Below are positions 55,274 through 63,396 of a DNA stretch of 64,000 bases, piece after piece. Source of the DNA: an uncultured Candidatus Melainabacteria bacterium (GTDB lineage Bacteria; Cyanobacteriota; Vampirovibrionia; Gastranaerophilales; Gastranaerophilaceae); NCBI GenBank assembly GCA_934718135.1, contig CAKUZW010000006.1:49169-113168 (forward strand), read 5' to 3'. Position numbers and translations under genes: made by a program. Every line of letters begins with the position of its first letter. The stretch's first letter is position 1. The notes below the pieces were generated by a model. It did no database searches. It was not told the DNA's origin and saw only the letters and a list, made by a program, of their open reading frames with translations.

Positions 55274-58200
55274 TTATAAATCTCCGAAAGTAGTTGGTGT
55301 TTCAAAGAAGTTGATATTCAACAACTCTGAATCAACGTCTGATAATGTACGTTTTGGAGCCGCTTTTCTCAAATCGTCCATATCAGTCATCAAGTCAACT
55401 TCCTGACCGTCTTTCTTAGCTACTGTGATATCCAAACCGATACTTTGTAATTCTCTTACAAGTACCTTGAATGATTCAGGAATACCAGGTCTTGGGATAT
55501 TGTCACCTTTAACGATTGCTTCATAAGCTCTGTTACGTCCGTTAACATCATCTGATTTGATTGTTAACATTTCTTGTAGAGTATAAGCAGCACCGTAAGC
55601 TTCCAATGCCCAAACTTCCATTTCACCAAATCTTTGACCACCGAATTGAGCTTTACCACCCAATGGTTGTTGAGTTACTAGTGAATAAGGGCCTGTACTT
55701 CTTGCGTGGATTTTATCATCAACTAAGTGAACAAGTTTAAGGAAGTAAGTCCAACCTACTGCAACCGGTCTATCGAACGGTTCACCTGTTCTACCGTCAA
55801 TTAGTAATACTTTACCGTCTTCGCCAACCCAATCACAACCTGATTCTTTGATACCTCTAAGAAGTTCAGCTTTTGTTGCGATTTCTGATTGGTTTTCACC
55901 GTACATTTCATCGAATGAAGGTGCTTCGTAGTAGTCACGAGTCAAGTATGCAGCCAAACCTAACAACAATTCATACGTTTGACCAACGTTCATACGAGAA
56001 GGAACACCAAGTGGGTTCAATACGATATCAACCGGAGTTCCGTCAGGCAAGAACGGCATATCTTCTTTAGGTAAAATTCTTGAAACGATACCTTTGTTAC
56101 CGTGACGTCCTGAAAGTTTATCACCTACAGAAACTTTACGTTTTTGAGCGATGTAAACTCTGATTACTGTATTAGCACCTGGTGGTAATTCATCACCTTT
56201 TTCTCTGTCAAATACTTTAACATCGAGAACTCTACCACCTTCACCGTGAGGTACACGAAGTGAATTGTCTTTTACATCTCTTGCTTTTTCAGCGAAGATT
56301 GCCCTCAACAATTTTTCTTCCGGTGGATGTTCAGATTCACCTTTTGGTGTAACTTTACCAACTAGAATATCATCAGCATAAACTCTAGCACCGATACGAA
56401 CAATACCACGTTCATCCAAGTGTCTCAAAGCATCTTCTGAAACGTTAGGAATTTCACGAGTAATTTCTTCCGGTCCTAATTTAGTTTGTCTAGCTTCAAT
56501 TTCTAATTTTTCAATGTGTAATGATGTGAAGATATCATCGTGAACGCATCTTTCTGAAAGTAAGATAGCATCTTCGAAGTTATAACCTTCCCAAGGCATG
56601 TAAGCAACCAAAATGTTTTTACCTAATGAAAGTTCACCGCCACAAGTTGAAGCACCATCAGCGATTACATCGCCTGCTTTAACCTTGTCGCCTTCGTGAA
56701 CGATTGGTTTTTGGTTGATACAAGTATCTTGGTTAGATCTTACATATTTCATTAGAGTATAAATATGTGGTTTTCCGTGAGTATCACGAATAACGATTTC
56801 TTCACCAACAACTCTTTCAACAGTACCGTCAACATCTGCAACGATAACCATACCTGAGTCTTTTGCAACACGAGATTCAAGACCTGTACCTACTCTTGGT
56901 CTTTCAGTAATCAATAGAGGTACTGCTTGACGTTGCATGTTAGAACCCATCAATGCACGGTTAGCATCATCGTGTTCAATGAACGGAATCATTGATGTTG
57001 CAACTGAGATAATCTGAATTGGGCAAACACCTACAAAGTCGATTTTTGAAGAGTCACACATAATGAATTCAGATCTGTATCTTGCAGGTACAACTTTATC
57101 AACGAATTTTCTATCTTTAGTCAATTTAACGTCAGCAGGAGCACAACGATAGTTTTCATCGGCATCTGCTGTCATATAAACAACTTCGTTTGTTACAACG
57201 CCATCTTTTACAACAAAGAATGGAGATTCAACAAAACCGTAATCGTTAACTTTTGCGTGAGTTGCCAAAGAACCAATCAAACCGGCGTTTGGACCTTCCG
57301 GAGTTTCAATCGGACAAATACGTCCATAGTGAGAAGGGTGAATATCACGAACTGCGAAACCGGCTCTTTCTCTTTGCAAACCGCCAGGTCCTAATGCTGA
57401 AATACGTCTTTTGTGAGTCAATTCAGCAAGTGGGTTAGTTTGATCCATGAACTGTGACAATTGTGATGAACCAAAGAATTCCTTCAATGAAGCAACCAAT
57501 GGTTTTGTGTTCAACAAGTTCAATGGAGTTAATGTTTCAGAATCTTGAAGAGTCATTCTTTCTTTAACAATTCTTTCGATTCTTGACAAACCAACTCTGA
57601 ATTGGTTTTGAAGAAGTTCGCCAACTGAACGAATTCTTCTGTTTCCTAAGTGGTCAATATCATCCAATTGACCTTCATCATAAGTTAAGTTGATTAAGTA
57701 TTCAATTGTAGAAACGATATCTTCAACTGTCAATGTTCTTTGGTTCTTAGGAATATTCAAGTTTAATTTTTTGTTTAATTTATAACGACCAACACGACCG
57801 ATATCGTATTTCTTTTCATCAAAGAATCTTGATTCCAAGATTTGACGTCCGCCTTGTGGAGAAGCCGGATCACCAGGTCTTAATTTTTTGTATAATTCAA
57901 CTAAAGCTTCATCAGTTGTTTCAGTTGGGTCTTTTTCCAAAGTTTTCTTCAAAAATTCAAAGTGAGTGAATTTTGATTCCATTTCAGAAACTGTAATACC
58001 CATAGCCTTCAACAATGTTGTAGCCAAGATTTTTCTATTTTTGTCGATTTTAACATGGATAACATCGTTAGAATCTGTTTCGATTTTTAACCAAGCTCCT
58101 CTGTTAGGAATCATAGTTGCGTTATATAAACGTTTTCCTGTTGGAGATGGGTCGCACTTGAAGTAAACACCAGGAGAACGAACGATTTGTGATACGATAA

Positions 58201-58591
58201 CACGTTCTGCACCGTTTACAATGAATGTACCTTTGTCAGTCATTGTCGGAATATCACCGATGTAAACTTCTTGTTCTTTAATTTCACCGCTGTCACGGTT
58301 AACAAGTCTAATCATTACACGCAATTGTTTTGCATAAGTTGCGTCATGAATTCTTGCTTCTTCAACTGTATACTTTGCATTGTCGAAAGTATAGTTTGGT
58401 AAGAAGTGTAATTCCAATCTGCCTGTATAGTCTTTAATAGGAGAGAATGAAAGTAATTCTTCTTTCAAACCTTCTTTTAAGAACCATTCAAACGATTTTT
58501 TTTGCACTTCAATAAGGTCTGGTAAATCGTCCAAACGAGTATGAGGAATACCCATTGGCGTTACTCTTTTTGCATATTTTGTCTTAGACAT
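55274..58591 (-). CDS. rpoB: RNA polymerase beta subunit
   Basis: 1105 residues from ATG 58591 (GAGGTG seven bases upstream). Beta lobes, fork loop and rifampicin region: SQLSQFMDQTNPLAELTHKRRISALGPGGL, with the SQFMDQ...HKRR..LGPGGL cluster unmodified, then GENPNAGL-type ETPEGPNAGLIGSL, GYNFEDAILLSERCV, KLSGRHGNKGIVS and LGVPSRMNVGQ. The length matches cyanobacterial RpoB (about 1100) rather than E. coli (1342). It starts the operon: no ribosomal rplJL genes precede it, unlike the usual bacterial order, but as in Cyanobacteria. Confidence 0.98.
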   Translation of the reverse strand: MSKTKYAKRVTPMGIPHTRLDDLPDLIEVQKKSFEWFLKEGLKEELLSFSPIKDYTGRLELHFLPNYTFDNAKYTVEEARIHDATYAKQLRVMIRLVNRDSGEIKEQEVYIGDIPTMTDKGTFIVNGAERVIVSQIVRSPGVYFKCDPSPTGKRLYNATMIPNRGAWLKIETDSNDVIHVKIDKNRKILATTLLKAMGITVSEMESKFTHFEFLKKTLEKDPTETTDEALVELYKKLRPGDPASPQGGRQILESRFFDEKKYDIGRVGRYKLNKKLNLNIPKNQRTLTVEDIVSTIEYLINLTYDEGQLDDIDHLGNRRIRSVGELLQNQFRVGLSRIERIVKERMTLQDSETLTPLNLLNTKPLVASLKEFFGSSQLSQFMDQTNPLAELTHKRRISALGPGGLQRERAGFAVRDIHPSHYGRICPIETPEGPNAGLIGSLATHAKVNDYGFVESPFFVVKDGVVTNEVVYMTADADENYRCAPADVKLTKDRKFVDKVVPARYRSEFIMCDSSKIDFVGVCPIQIISVATSMIPFIEHDDANRALMGSNMQRQAVPLLITERPRVGTGLESRVAKDSGMVIVADVDGTVERVVGEEIVIRDTHGKPHIYTLMKYVRSNQDTCINQKPIVHEGDKVKAGDVIADGASTCGGELSLGKNILVAYMPWEGYNFEDAILLSERCVHDDIFTSLHIEKLEIEARQTKLGPEEITREIPNVSEDALRHLDERGIVRIGARVYADDILVGKVTPKGESEHPPEEKLLRAIFAEKARDVKDNSLRVPHGEGGRVLDVKVFDREKGDELPPGANTVIRVYIAQKRKVSVGDKLSGRHGNKGIVSRILPKEDMPFLPDGTPVDIVLNPLGVPSRMNVGQTYELLLGLAAYLTRDYYEAPSFDEMYGENQSEIATKAELLRGIKESGCDWVGEDGKVLLIDGRTGEPFDRPVAVGWTYFLKLVHLVDDKIHARSTGPYSLVTQQPLGGKAQFGGQRFGEMEVWALEAYGAAYTLQEMLTIKSDDVNGRNRAYEAIVKGDNIPRPGIPESFKVLVRELQSIGLDITVAKKDGQEVDLMTDMDDLRKAAPKRTLSDVDSELLNINFFETPTTFGDL

Positions 58592-58779
58592 CAATTCACC
58601 TCATTTTAAAATGGTGTACGTACTATAAAAATTTTTCTAACTTAAGGCTGTAAACCCTCTACCAAAATATGATAGATAAATGCTTTTTCAATTTTGACTG
58701 CTTGTTGGTGAAATCCGCTTGTAATCAAACTTCCAAGATTTAGGCACACTTCGCCCAACTTACTTTTGCATGTTATCTC

Positions 58780-58807
58780 ATCTTATTACATCAATATTCA
58801 TAGTCAA
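58780..58807 (-). promoter_or_regulatory. Promoter of rpoB-rpoC1-rpoC2
   Basis: On the minus strand TTGACT (58807-58802), a 16-bp spacer and TAAGAT (58785-58780). It is the best sigma-70-type candidate in the leader, leaving about 180 nt of untranslated RNA before rpoB. Confidence 0.55.
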
Positions 58808-58963
58808 GCAAATTTACCATGTTTTTTGGAAAAACTTTTCACTTTTCTTAATAATTTTTTACAAGTGAAGATTTTTAAATTTTTGAACCTACTGAAAGTT
58901 TGATTAGACAAGGGTTTTAGTCGTCAAGTAAAGTTTTGATAATTTTTGAATACTGCATAAATA

Positions 58964-58994
58964 AAGGGTTTGAGGTAAATAACCTCAAACCCTT
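58964..58994 (-). terminator. Terminator of the 59.0-kb gene
   Basis: AAGGGTTTGAGGT pairs with ACCTCAAACCCTT around AAATA. The arm is almost the same as that of the terminator at 59662-59694. Confidence 0.85.
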
Positions 58995-59013
58995 ATATAA
59001 TCAAACTTTCAAT

Positions 59014-59418
59014 CTATGCTGCGGAATCAAAAATTACACCCCTACCGCCATTTTTATAATATTCTTTTATTTCTTCCGGTGTTGAATATTTATTATAATT
59101 TTCATTATTTCGTTCAACCATATAATTTACTAACGGGCCATCCAAAGCATTTGGTTTTAAATTCGGATTTACTGCATGTTGAAACCAACCCAACGGATTT
59201 AAAAACGGATTATTCAAATACAACATCTGGTTCATAGCCTCTGTTTGTTGCTTGCGTGAAGATGTTGCAATATTATAACCGATTAATCCGGCAAGACCAA
59301 GACCACCTGCGACAATCAAAGGTTTTTTCTTTGCAAAATTTACTGCACTTTTAATACTTCCGTACCCGCACATACTTCCAAAAACTTTTCCAATACTCAT
59401 AACATTTTCCCCTTTCAT
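59014..59418 (-). CDS. Lineage-specific membrane-helix protein, pentamer-promoter gene 2
   Basis: 134 residues from ATG 59418, or 128 from ATG 59400; both have a purine-rich site (AGGA, AAAGGGG). IKSAVNFAKKKPLIVAGGLGLAGLIGYNIAT is a single glycine-rich hydrophobic segment. The rest is Asn/Tyr-rich and polar (LNNPFLNPLGWFQHAVNPNLKPNALDGPLVNYM, EEIKEYYKNGGRGVIFDSAA). No family recognised. It has its own pentamer promoter and terminator, so it is a single-gene unit. Confidence 0.6.
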   Translation of the reverse strand: MKGENVMSIGKVFGSMCGYGSIKSAVNFAKKKPLIVAGGLGLAGLIGYNIATSSRKQQTEAMNQMLYLNNPFLNPLGWFQHAVNPNLKPNALDGPLVNYMVERNNENYNKYSTPEEIKEYYKNGGRGVIFDSAA

Positions 59419-59473
59419 TTTTTCCTGTACTCCTATATAAAAAATTTTTTGGAAAAGTTATTGCTAAGTCCCC

Positions 59474-59566
59474 TCACATCATATCATATCATATCATATA
59501 GGGCAGTATAACTGGATTTGAGGCATTTTGAAATTCATATTTACATATCGTTACAATTGTAGAATG
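59474..59566 (-). promoter_or_regulatory. Pentamer promoter module D2
   Basis: Minus strand: palindromic CTACAATTGTAACGATATG, TTTCAA at the -35 position, the 17-bp spacer AATGCCTCAAATCCAGT, TATACT, GCCCTAT and ATGAT four times (59478-59497). It faces the 59.0-kb gene about 80-100 bases away. Confidence 0.7.
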
Positions 59567-59660
59567 GTGAATTCAATAAGCAATCTTGACACGAAAATCA
59601 GTTGAGTTTTAACCCAACACACAGAAATTTATCGACTTTTAGAAAATGCTCTACAATATT

Positions 59661-59694
59661 AAAGGGTTTGAAGTAAACAACCTCAAACCCTCAT
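59661..59694 (-). terminator. Terminator of the DUF805-like gene
   Basis: AAAGGGTTTGAAGT and ACCTCAAACCCT form a stem around AAACA, with T-rich sequence on the minus strand. The arm sequence is close to that at 58964-58994. Confidence 0.75.
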
Positions 59695-59719
59695 ACATCA
59701 ATCTTTCAGAAAAAATTTA

Positions 59720-60121
59720 TTAATAATCACTCTTTATCATTTTTCCCGGAATAAACATTAATGCTATCATCGCGATTAGCATTATTACTTTAAAAAGCAA
59801 ATTAAGAGTTGATAAAACTACAGCAATAATAATCCCTTTTTTCAGACTTCCTGTAATATCATATAAACGTTTAGACACCGCAACAAAGAATACCCAATAA
59901 TATATTAACATTAAAACAATTAGAAATCCTATCATTGGAGCAGGGCAAGATTGAATAAAAGGTATTATAAATGAATGAGTAAATATAATTGCAAATACCG
60001 AAAATAAACCTAACAAAGAGATAACAAAAAATCTAAACCGACCAATTGGACCATCAAACCAAAACAAATTTTTACCAATTTCTACTTCAACATCATTGTT
60101 GTATTCTACTTCTAATTCCAT
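59720..60121 (-). CDS. DUF805-like membrane protein, pentamer-promoter gene 3
   Basis: 133 residues from ATG 60121, chosen because AGAGGT precedes it; an ATG at 60154 lacks a site. NLFWFDGPIGRFRFFVISLLGLF resembles the DUF805 opening (FxGRIxRxxFW), followed by three further hydrophobic helices and AVSKRLYDITGSLKKG, the usual KRLHDIGxSG position. Four membrane helices in all. DUF805 proteins are inner-membrane proteins of unknown function. It has its own pentamer promoter and terminator. Confidence 0.65.
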   Translation of the reverse strand: MELEVEYNNDVEVEIGKNLFWFDGPIGRFRFFVISLLGLFSVFAIIFTHSFIIPFIQSCPAPMIGFLIVLMLIYYWVFFVAVSKRLYDITGSLKKGIIIAVVLSTLNLLFKVIMLIAMIALMFIPGKMIKSDY

Positions 60122-60190
60122 ATTAACCTCTTTCACTAAATTTGCACAAGTCATTATACAATATTTAAATTTGGAAGTAAATAAAATCTC

Positions 60191-60262
60191 TCACATCATA
60201 TCATATAGAACATTATAATTGGGTTTGAGCCAATTTGGAATTCAAAATTACATTCTGTAATA
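60191..60262 (-). promoter_or_regulatory. Pentamer promoter module D3, diverged
   Basis: Minus strand: TTCCAA (-35 position), the 17-bp spacer ATTGGCTCAAACCCAAT, TATAAT, GTTCTAT, then ATGAT only twice (60195-60204). The upstream palindrome is lost. It has the same geometry as the other three modules and faces the DUF805-like gene. Confidence 0.65.
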
Positions 60263-60284
60263 ATGTAAATTTAAGAGAAAATAC

Positions 60285-60366
60285 TGTCATTCTGAAAGCT
60301 TAGAAAATTTGTGCGAAAAATGAGCTCTAAATTTTCTTGCTATTCAGAATCTATCAATGTTGATTT
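60285..60366. repeat. About 80-bp palindromic repeat, copy 2
   Basis: TGTCATTCTGAAAGCTTAG...TCTATCAATGTTGATTT, matching 47977-48057 with few differences. Confidence 0.8.
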
Positions 60367-60377
60367 ATTAACAAATC

Positions 60378-60445
60378 AAATGGATAGACCCTGAATCTAG
60401 TTCAGGGTGACACCTCTGTATGCGTCATCCTGAGGCTACGCGAGT
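60378..60445. repeat. CCCTGAA hairpin repeat, short copy
   Basis: ATGGATAGACCCTGAATCTAG...TTCAGGGTGAC followed by GCGTCATCCTGAGGCTACGCGAGTA. Shares its first about 30 bases with 49031-49062. Confidence 0.65.
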
Positions 60446-60486
60446 AGAGGATGTAGCAAACCTATTCTCTATTTCCTTGTCCTTAA

Positions 60487-60526
60487 AAAAAAGCTGTAAG
60501 AGAATAAAATTCCTTACAACTTTTTT
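60487..60526 (-). terminator. Terminator of the 60.5-kb gene
   Basis: AAGCTGTAAG and CTTACAACTT form a stem around GAGAATAAAATTC; the minus strand continues into eight T. Confidence 0.75.
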
Positions 60527-60547
60527 AATTATTTGACAAAAAATTTA

Positions 60548-61351
60548 TTATCTAATTTTTGCACCCCATTTTTGAACAAATTTCCAAGCTTTTCCGATAA
60601 GTTCTTCTGCCCTAGCTGCGGAGATATGACCATCTTTAGCATAAGCATTTGCCTTATCACGGATGTTGACAAATTTTTCTAATTTTGCAAATACCGCTTT
60701 ACCTGCTTCATCAACCGGTTTGTTTTTCTTCAAGAATTTTGCATCTAATGGAGGGGTATAAACACCCAAAGCATCACTTGCTATAATCATGCCCGGTTTC
60801 AATTCTGCAGCTTTTGCACCTGTTTTAAGGGCTTCTGAACTCAATACGTGAGTCATTTCAGGAGTCGGAATTGTTACACCAATATTTGCATCTTTTACAG
60901 CGTTAAACTTTGCACCTCTTTGCTTCAATTTACCAAGCAAATATTCACCTGTTGTTGCGTCTCTATGTGTTGTACCCATTAAACCGATATCAACACTACA
61001 AGATTGATCTAATATTTTAGTTTTACCTCTAGCTGCGGCTTTATCTTGCCAGCGTTTATGCATACCCGAAACATCATGCATTCCATAAGTCATTCGCAAA
61101 TCTCCACGTTTCATACGGTAATCAGTACCTTCACCACCCCAAAGATTTGGAATTTTAGTTGGTTTATTCAAAACTTCAATTTTTGTAATCATTTCCTTAT
61201 CTGTAACAGGGAATTTAGTTCCCGCAGGAATACCGGCATGAGCGTTTACTGCCTTATCCAATACTTCTCTACTTCCAGGCCCAACAACACCTTTACCATA
61301 TTTGTTGTAACCTTGATTTGGTACTTGTTGCCAAAGATAAGCTTCTGTCAT
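60548..61351 (-). CDS. Lineage-specific protein, pentamer-promoter gene 4
   Basis: 267 residues from ATG 61351, with GGAAAGGA nine bases upstream. A TTG 30 bases earlier is less likely. No signal peptide or membrane segment. Gly/Lys-rich, with ordered-looking segments HAGIPAGTKFPVTDKEMITKI, RMKRGDLRMTYGMHDVSGMHKRWQ, SVDIGLMGTTHRDATTGEYLLGKL and KPGMIIASDALGVYTPP, and a basic helical C-terminus. I recognise no family. It has its own pentamer promoter, with a leader of about 180 bases, and a terminator. Confidence 0.6.
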   Translation of the reverse strand: MTEAYLWQQVPNQGYNKYGKGVVGPGSREVLDKAVNAHAGIPAGTKFPVTDKEMITKIEVLNKPTKIPNLWGGEGTDYRMKRGDLRMTYGMHDVSGMHKRWQDKAAARGKTKILDQSCSVDIGLMGTTHRDATTGEYLLGKLKQRGAKFNAVKDANIGVTIPTPEMTHVLSSEALKTGAKAAELKPGMIIASDALGVYTPPLDAKFLKKNKPVDEAGKAVFAKLEKFVNIRDKANAYAKDGHISAARAEELIGKAWKFVQKWGAKIR

Positions 61352-61506
61352 AAATTTGTCCTTTCCGTTAATTTTTCCCAATAATTAGACAAATTTACTC
61401 AGCACAACAAGAAAACCTTATTGTGAAATAAAATTCTTTATTTTCCCCAATCAATAAATTTGTCTTACATAGTTATTAAAAATTGAAAGAAAAGACTATT
61501 GCCCCA

Positions 61507-61594
61507 CCACATCATATCATATCATATCATATAGGGCATTATAACTGGATTTGAGCCTATTTGAAATTCAACTTTACATATCGTTACAATTGTG
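61507..61594 (-). promoter_or_regulatory. Pentamer promoter module D4
   Basis: Minus strand: ACAATTGTAACGATATG, TTTCAA, the 17-bp spacer ATAGGCTCAAATCCAGT, the consensus TATAAT, GCCCTAT, and ATGAT four times (61511-61530). It faces the 60.5-kb gene. A polypyrimidine tract follows at about 61649-61684. Confidence 0.7.
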
Positions 61595-61727
61595 TTTTTT
61601 AATTCGAAATGGTAAAATCAAACGCAAATAAGAATTTAAATTTATATTTCCTTTTTTCCCTATTTCCTTTTCCCTTGCCCCTTAATTTATATATTTGTTA
61701 AATTTTTCACTTATTACACAAAATTGC

Positions 61728-61733
61728 TATAAT
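61728..61733 (+). promoter_or_regulatory. -10 box of pgeF, apparently leaderless
   Basis: TATAAT at 61728-61733 lies seven bases before the ATG at 61740; TTTCAC at 61705-61710 stands in the -35 position with a 17-bp spacer. The message would begin at the start codon. Confidence 0.5.
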
Positions 61734-61739
61734 AAAACT

Positions 61740-62489
61740 ATGTTTTATTTTGAAAAAATTGACGGGAAAAGAATTCTAAAATCTGATTTTATTAAAAATG
61801 CAGAAGCATTTTTTACTACTCGTGATATTTGTATTTGTTGCAAAAATGATAACCCCACAAGTGATGAAAAAAATAAAGTTGAACAAAACAAAAAAATCAT
61901 TTGCAACCATTTAAAAATTGAAGAAAAAAATCTTATTTTCCCAACTCAAACACATACCTCAAATATTGATATAGCAAAAGAAAACAAGATTTCGTATCCT
62001 GATACGGATGCGTTAATTCTAACTGATAAAAACCTTGGGATTTTCTTAAATTTTGCAGATTGCACACCTGTTATTTTGTATGATGAAGTTCAAAATATCG
62101 GAGCAATCGCCCATGCCGGTTGGAGAGGGACGGCAGGGAAAATTGCCGTTAAAACAGCACAAAAAATGATTAAAGATTTCAACTCAAAAGCAGAAAATAT
62201 TGTTGCCGTTATTGGGCCTGCAATCGGGTTTTGCTGCTACAATGTGGGTGAAGAAGTTTACCAAAAATTATCAAAAACCGTAGAGCATTTTGACGGATTA
62301 TATGAAATTAGGCAAGGTAATATTTACGTAGATTTGAAAAATATTAATAAAAAACAACTCGAAGAAATTGGTGTAAAAAAAATAGATGTTTGTCCGTATT
62401 GTACAGTGTGCAATAACGATACTTTCTATTCATACAGAAAAGAAAATGCAACACCTTATCGTCATAGTGCTATAATAAAATTGGGGTAA
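61740..62489 (+). CDS. pgeF: PgeF/YfiH family multicopper-oxidase-like purine nucleoside enzyme
   Basis: 249 residues from ATG 61740. An upstream frame to 61695 overlaps the promoter. Family motifs are clear: FPTQTHTSNI, LNFADCTPVILYDE, IAHAGWRGTAGKIAVKTA, VIGPAIGFCCYNVGEEVYQ and CPYCTVCNNDTFYSYRKENATPYRHSAI. The zinc-type residues are H (THTSN), C (FADC) and H (AHAGWRG). The family, formerly polyphenol oxidase/laccase-domain, includes purine nucleoside phosphorylases and peptidoglycan-editing factors; the exact activity here is not settled by sequence. Followed seven bases later by the DUF1653 gene. Confidence 0.88.
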   Translation: MFYFEKIDGKRILKSDFIKNAEAFFTTRDICICCKNDNPTSDEKNKVEQNKKIICNHLKIEEKNLIFPTQTHTSNIDIAKENKISYPDTDALILTDKNLGIFLNFADCTPVILYDEVQNIGAIAHAGWRGTAGKIAVKTAQKMIKDFNSKAENIVAVIGPAIGFCCYNVGEEVYQKLSKTVEHFDGLYEIRQGNIYVDLKNINKKQLEEIGVKKIDVCPYCTVCNNDTFYSYRKENATPYRHSAIIKLG

Positions 62490-62495
62490 ATTATT

Positions 62496-62705
62496 ATGCA
62501 AAAAATCATCGTTGGAAAAACTTACAAACACTATAAAGGCAACCTATATAGGGTAATGGCTCTTGGTAAAAATTCAGAAAATTTGGAAGAAATGGTTGTA
62601 TATAAATCGCTTGCGAACAATCACGTTTGGATAAGACCACGCCACATGTGGAATGATGTTGTTGATGACAAAGGAACTTTAAGATTTACTCTTGTTGAAA
62701 AATAG
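62496..62705 (+). CDS. DUF1653 family protein
   Basis: 69 residues. IVGKTYKHYKGNLYRVMALGKNSENLEEMVVYKSLANNHVWIRPRHMWNDVV matches the DUF1653 pattern (GxYxHYKGxxYxVxxxAxHSE...VVYxxLY...WVRP). Cytoplasmic, function unknown. Six bases after the pgeF stop, so the two genes form an operon. Confidence 0.88.
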   Translation: MQKIIVGKTYKHYKGNLYRVMALGKNSENLEEMVVYKSLANNHVWIRPRHMWNDVVDDKGTLRFTLVEK

Positions 62706-62822
62706 AGCCTACTATAAAAGTAGTAATTTATTAAGAAAAGTAAATCTTTCATCTAAAAATGTCAAATTTTTATACCTACATCGTTATTTAATATAGAATA
62801 GGTAGGAAAGAAGGAATCAAAT

Positions 62823-63251
62823 ATGAAAAAATTTGTAGTAGGATTATTCTCAACATTATTATTAATTGCATTTAATTGCGTACCTGCAAATGCAACATAT
62901 CAAGTATTTTTCGGAAACACAGGCAGACCAACTCATTACTCTCATGGAATTGGCAACGCAAGATCAGTTCACCGTTTTGGTTCAAACGCAGCATTCACTC
63001 CGGCTAATGCTAGAGCAGCAGGAGCAAGACAACGTGCTGTAGCAAGAGAAAAAGCCATTACAAATGCAATAAATTCTATGGGAAATAGAAACTATGGAAA
63101 CAATATCGGATATAATGGCAATGGTTATGGAATGGCAGCATATTCAAGCAGAAGCGTAAATGTTGAACCGGTATCAAGATTTGACAAGAGTTCTACCCCA
63201 AATAGAGCAACAAAAAGTTACACAAGAAACGGTGTTACTTATTATAACTAA
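62823..63251 (+). CDS. Small secreted protein with C-terminal SRFDK motif, paralogue 1
   Basis: 142 residues. Signal peptide MKKFVVGLFSTLLLIAF..., cleaved after ANA (ANA|TYQ). The mature part is basic (many Arg) with a Gly/Asn-rich section (GNRNYGNNIGYNGNGYGM), then EPVSRFDKSSTPNRATKSYTRNGVTYYN. The C-terminal block SRFDK...NGVTYY recurs in the next gene, so the two are related. Function unknown; probably surface or periplasmic. AAGAAGG-type site upstream. Ends in a strong terminator. Confidence 0.7.
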   Translation: MKKFVVGLFSTLLLIAFNCVPANATYQVFFGNTGRPTHYSHGIGNARSVHRFGSNAAFTPANARAAGARQRAVAREKAITNAINSMGNRNYGNNIGYNGNGYGMAAYSSRSVNVEPVSRFDKSSTPNRATKSYTRNGVTYYN

Positions 63252-63260
63252 TAGAATGCT

Positions 63261-63304
63261 AAAAAGAATTGCAATTGGAAATTAAAATTGCAATTCTTTT
63301 TTTG
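63261..63304 (+). terminator. Terminator of the first SRFDK gene
   Basis: AAAAAGAATTGCAATT and AATTGCAATTCTTTTT form a 16-bp perfect stem around GGAAATTAA, followed by T. Confidence 0.9.
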
Positions 63305-63396
63305 AAATTAATTATATATAGCAATTTAACAAACAATCATCTAATACACACGAGATTATTATTGTTATTAAATATATACAAATATTAAAGAGGGAT

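Larger units (their letters stand above)
58592..59013. other. rpoB leader and intergenic region
   Basis: About 420 bases without an accepted gene. On the minus strand it contains the rpoB promoter (58780-58807), a leader of about 180 bases before the rpoB start, and the terminator of the 59.0-kb gene (58964-58994). No riboswitch or ribosomal-protein binding structure is recognised in the leader. Confidence 0.6.

Noticed and set aside
58592..58779. Ribosomal-protein autoregulatory leader upstream of rpoB
   Set aside because: rplJL do not precede rpoB here and no L10-binding structure is evident in the about 180-base leader.
48927..61530. ATGAT arrays as a CRISPR or iteron origin
   Set aside because: Units are five bases without spacers and no cas or replication gene is near; they fit a promoter-associated repeat better.
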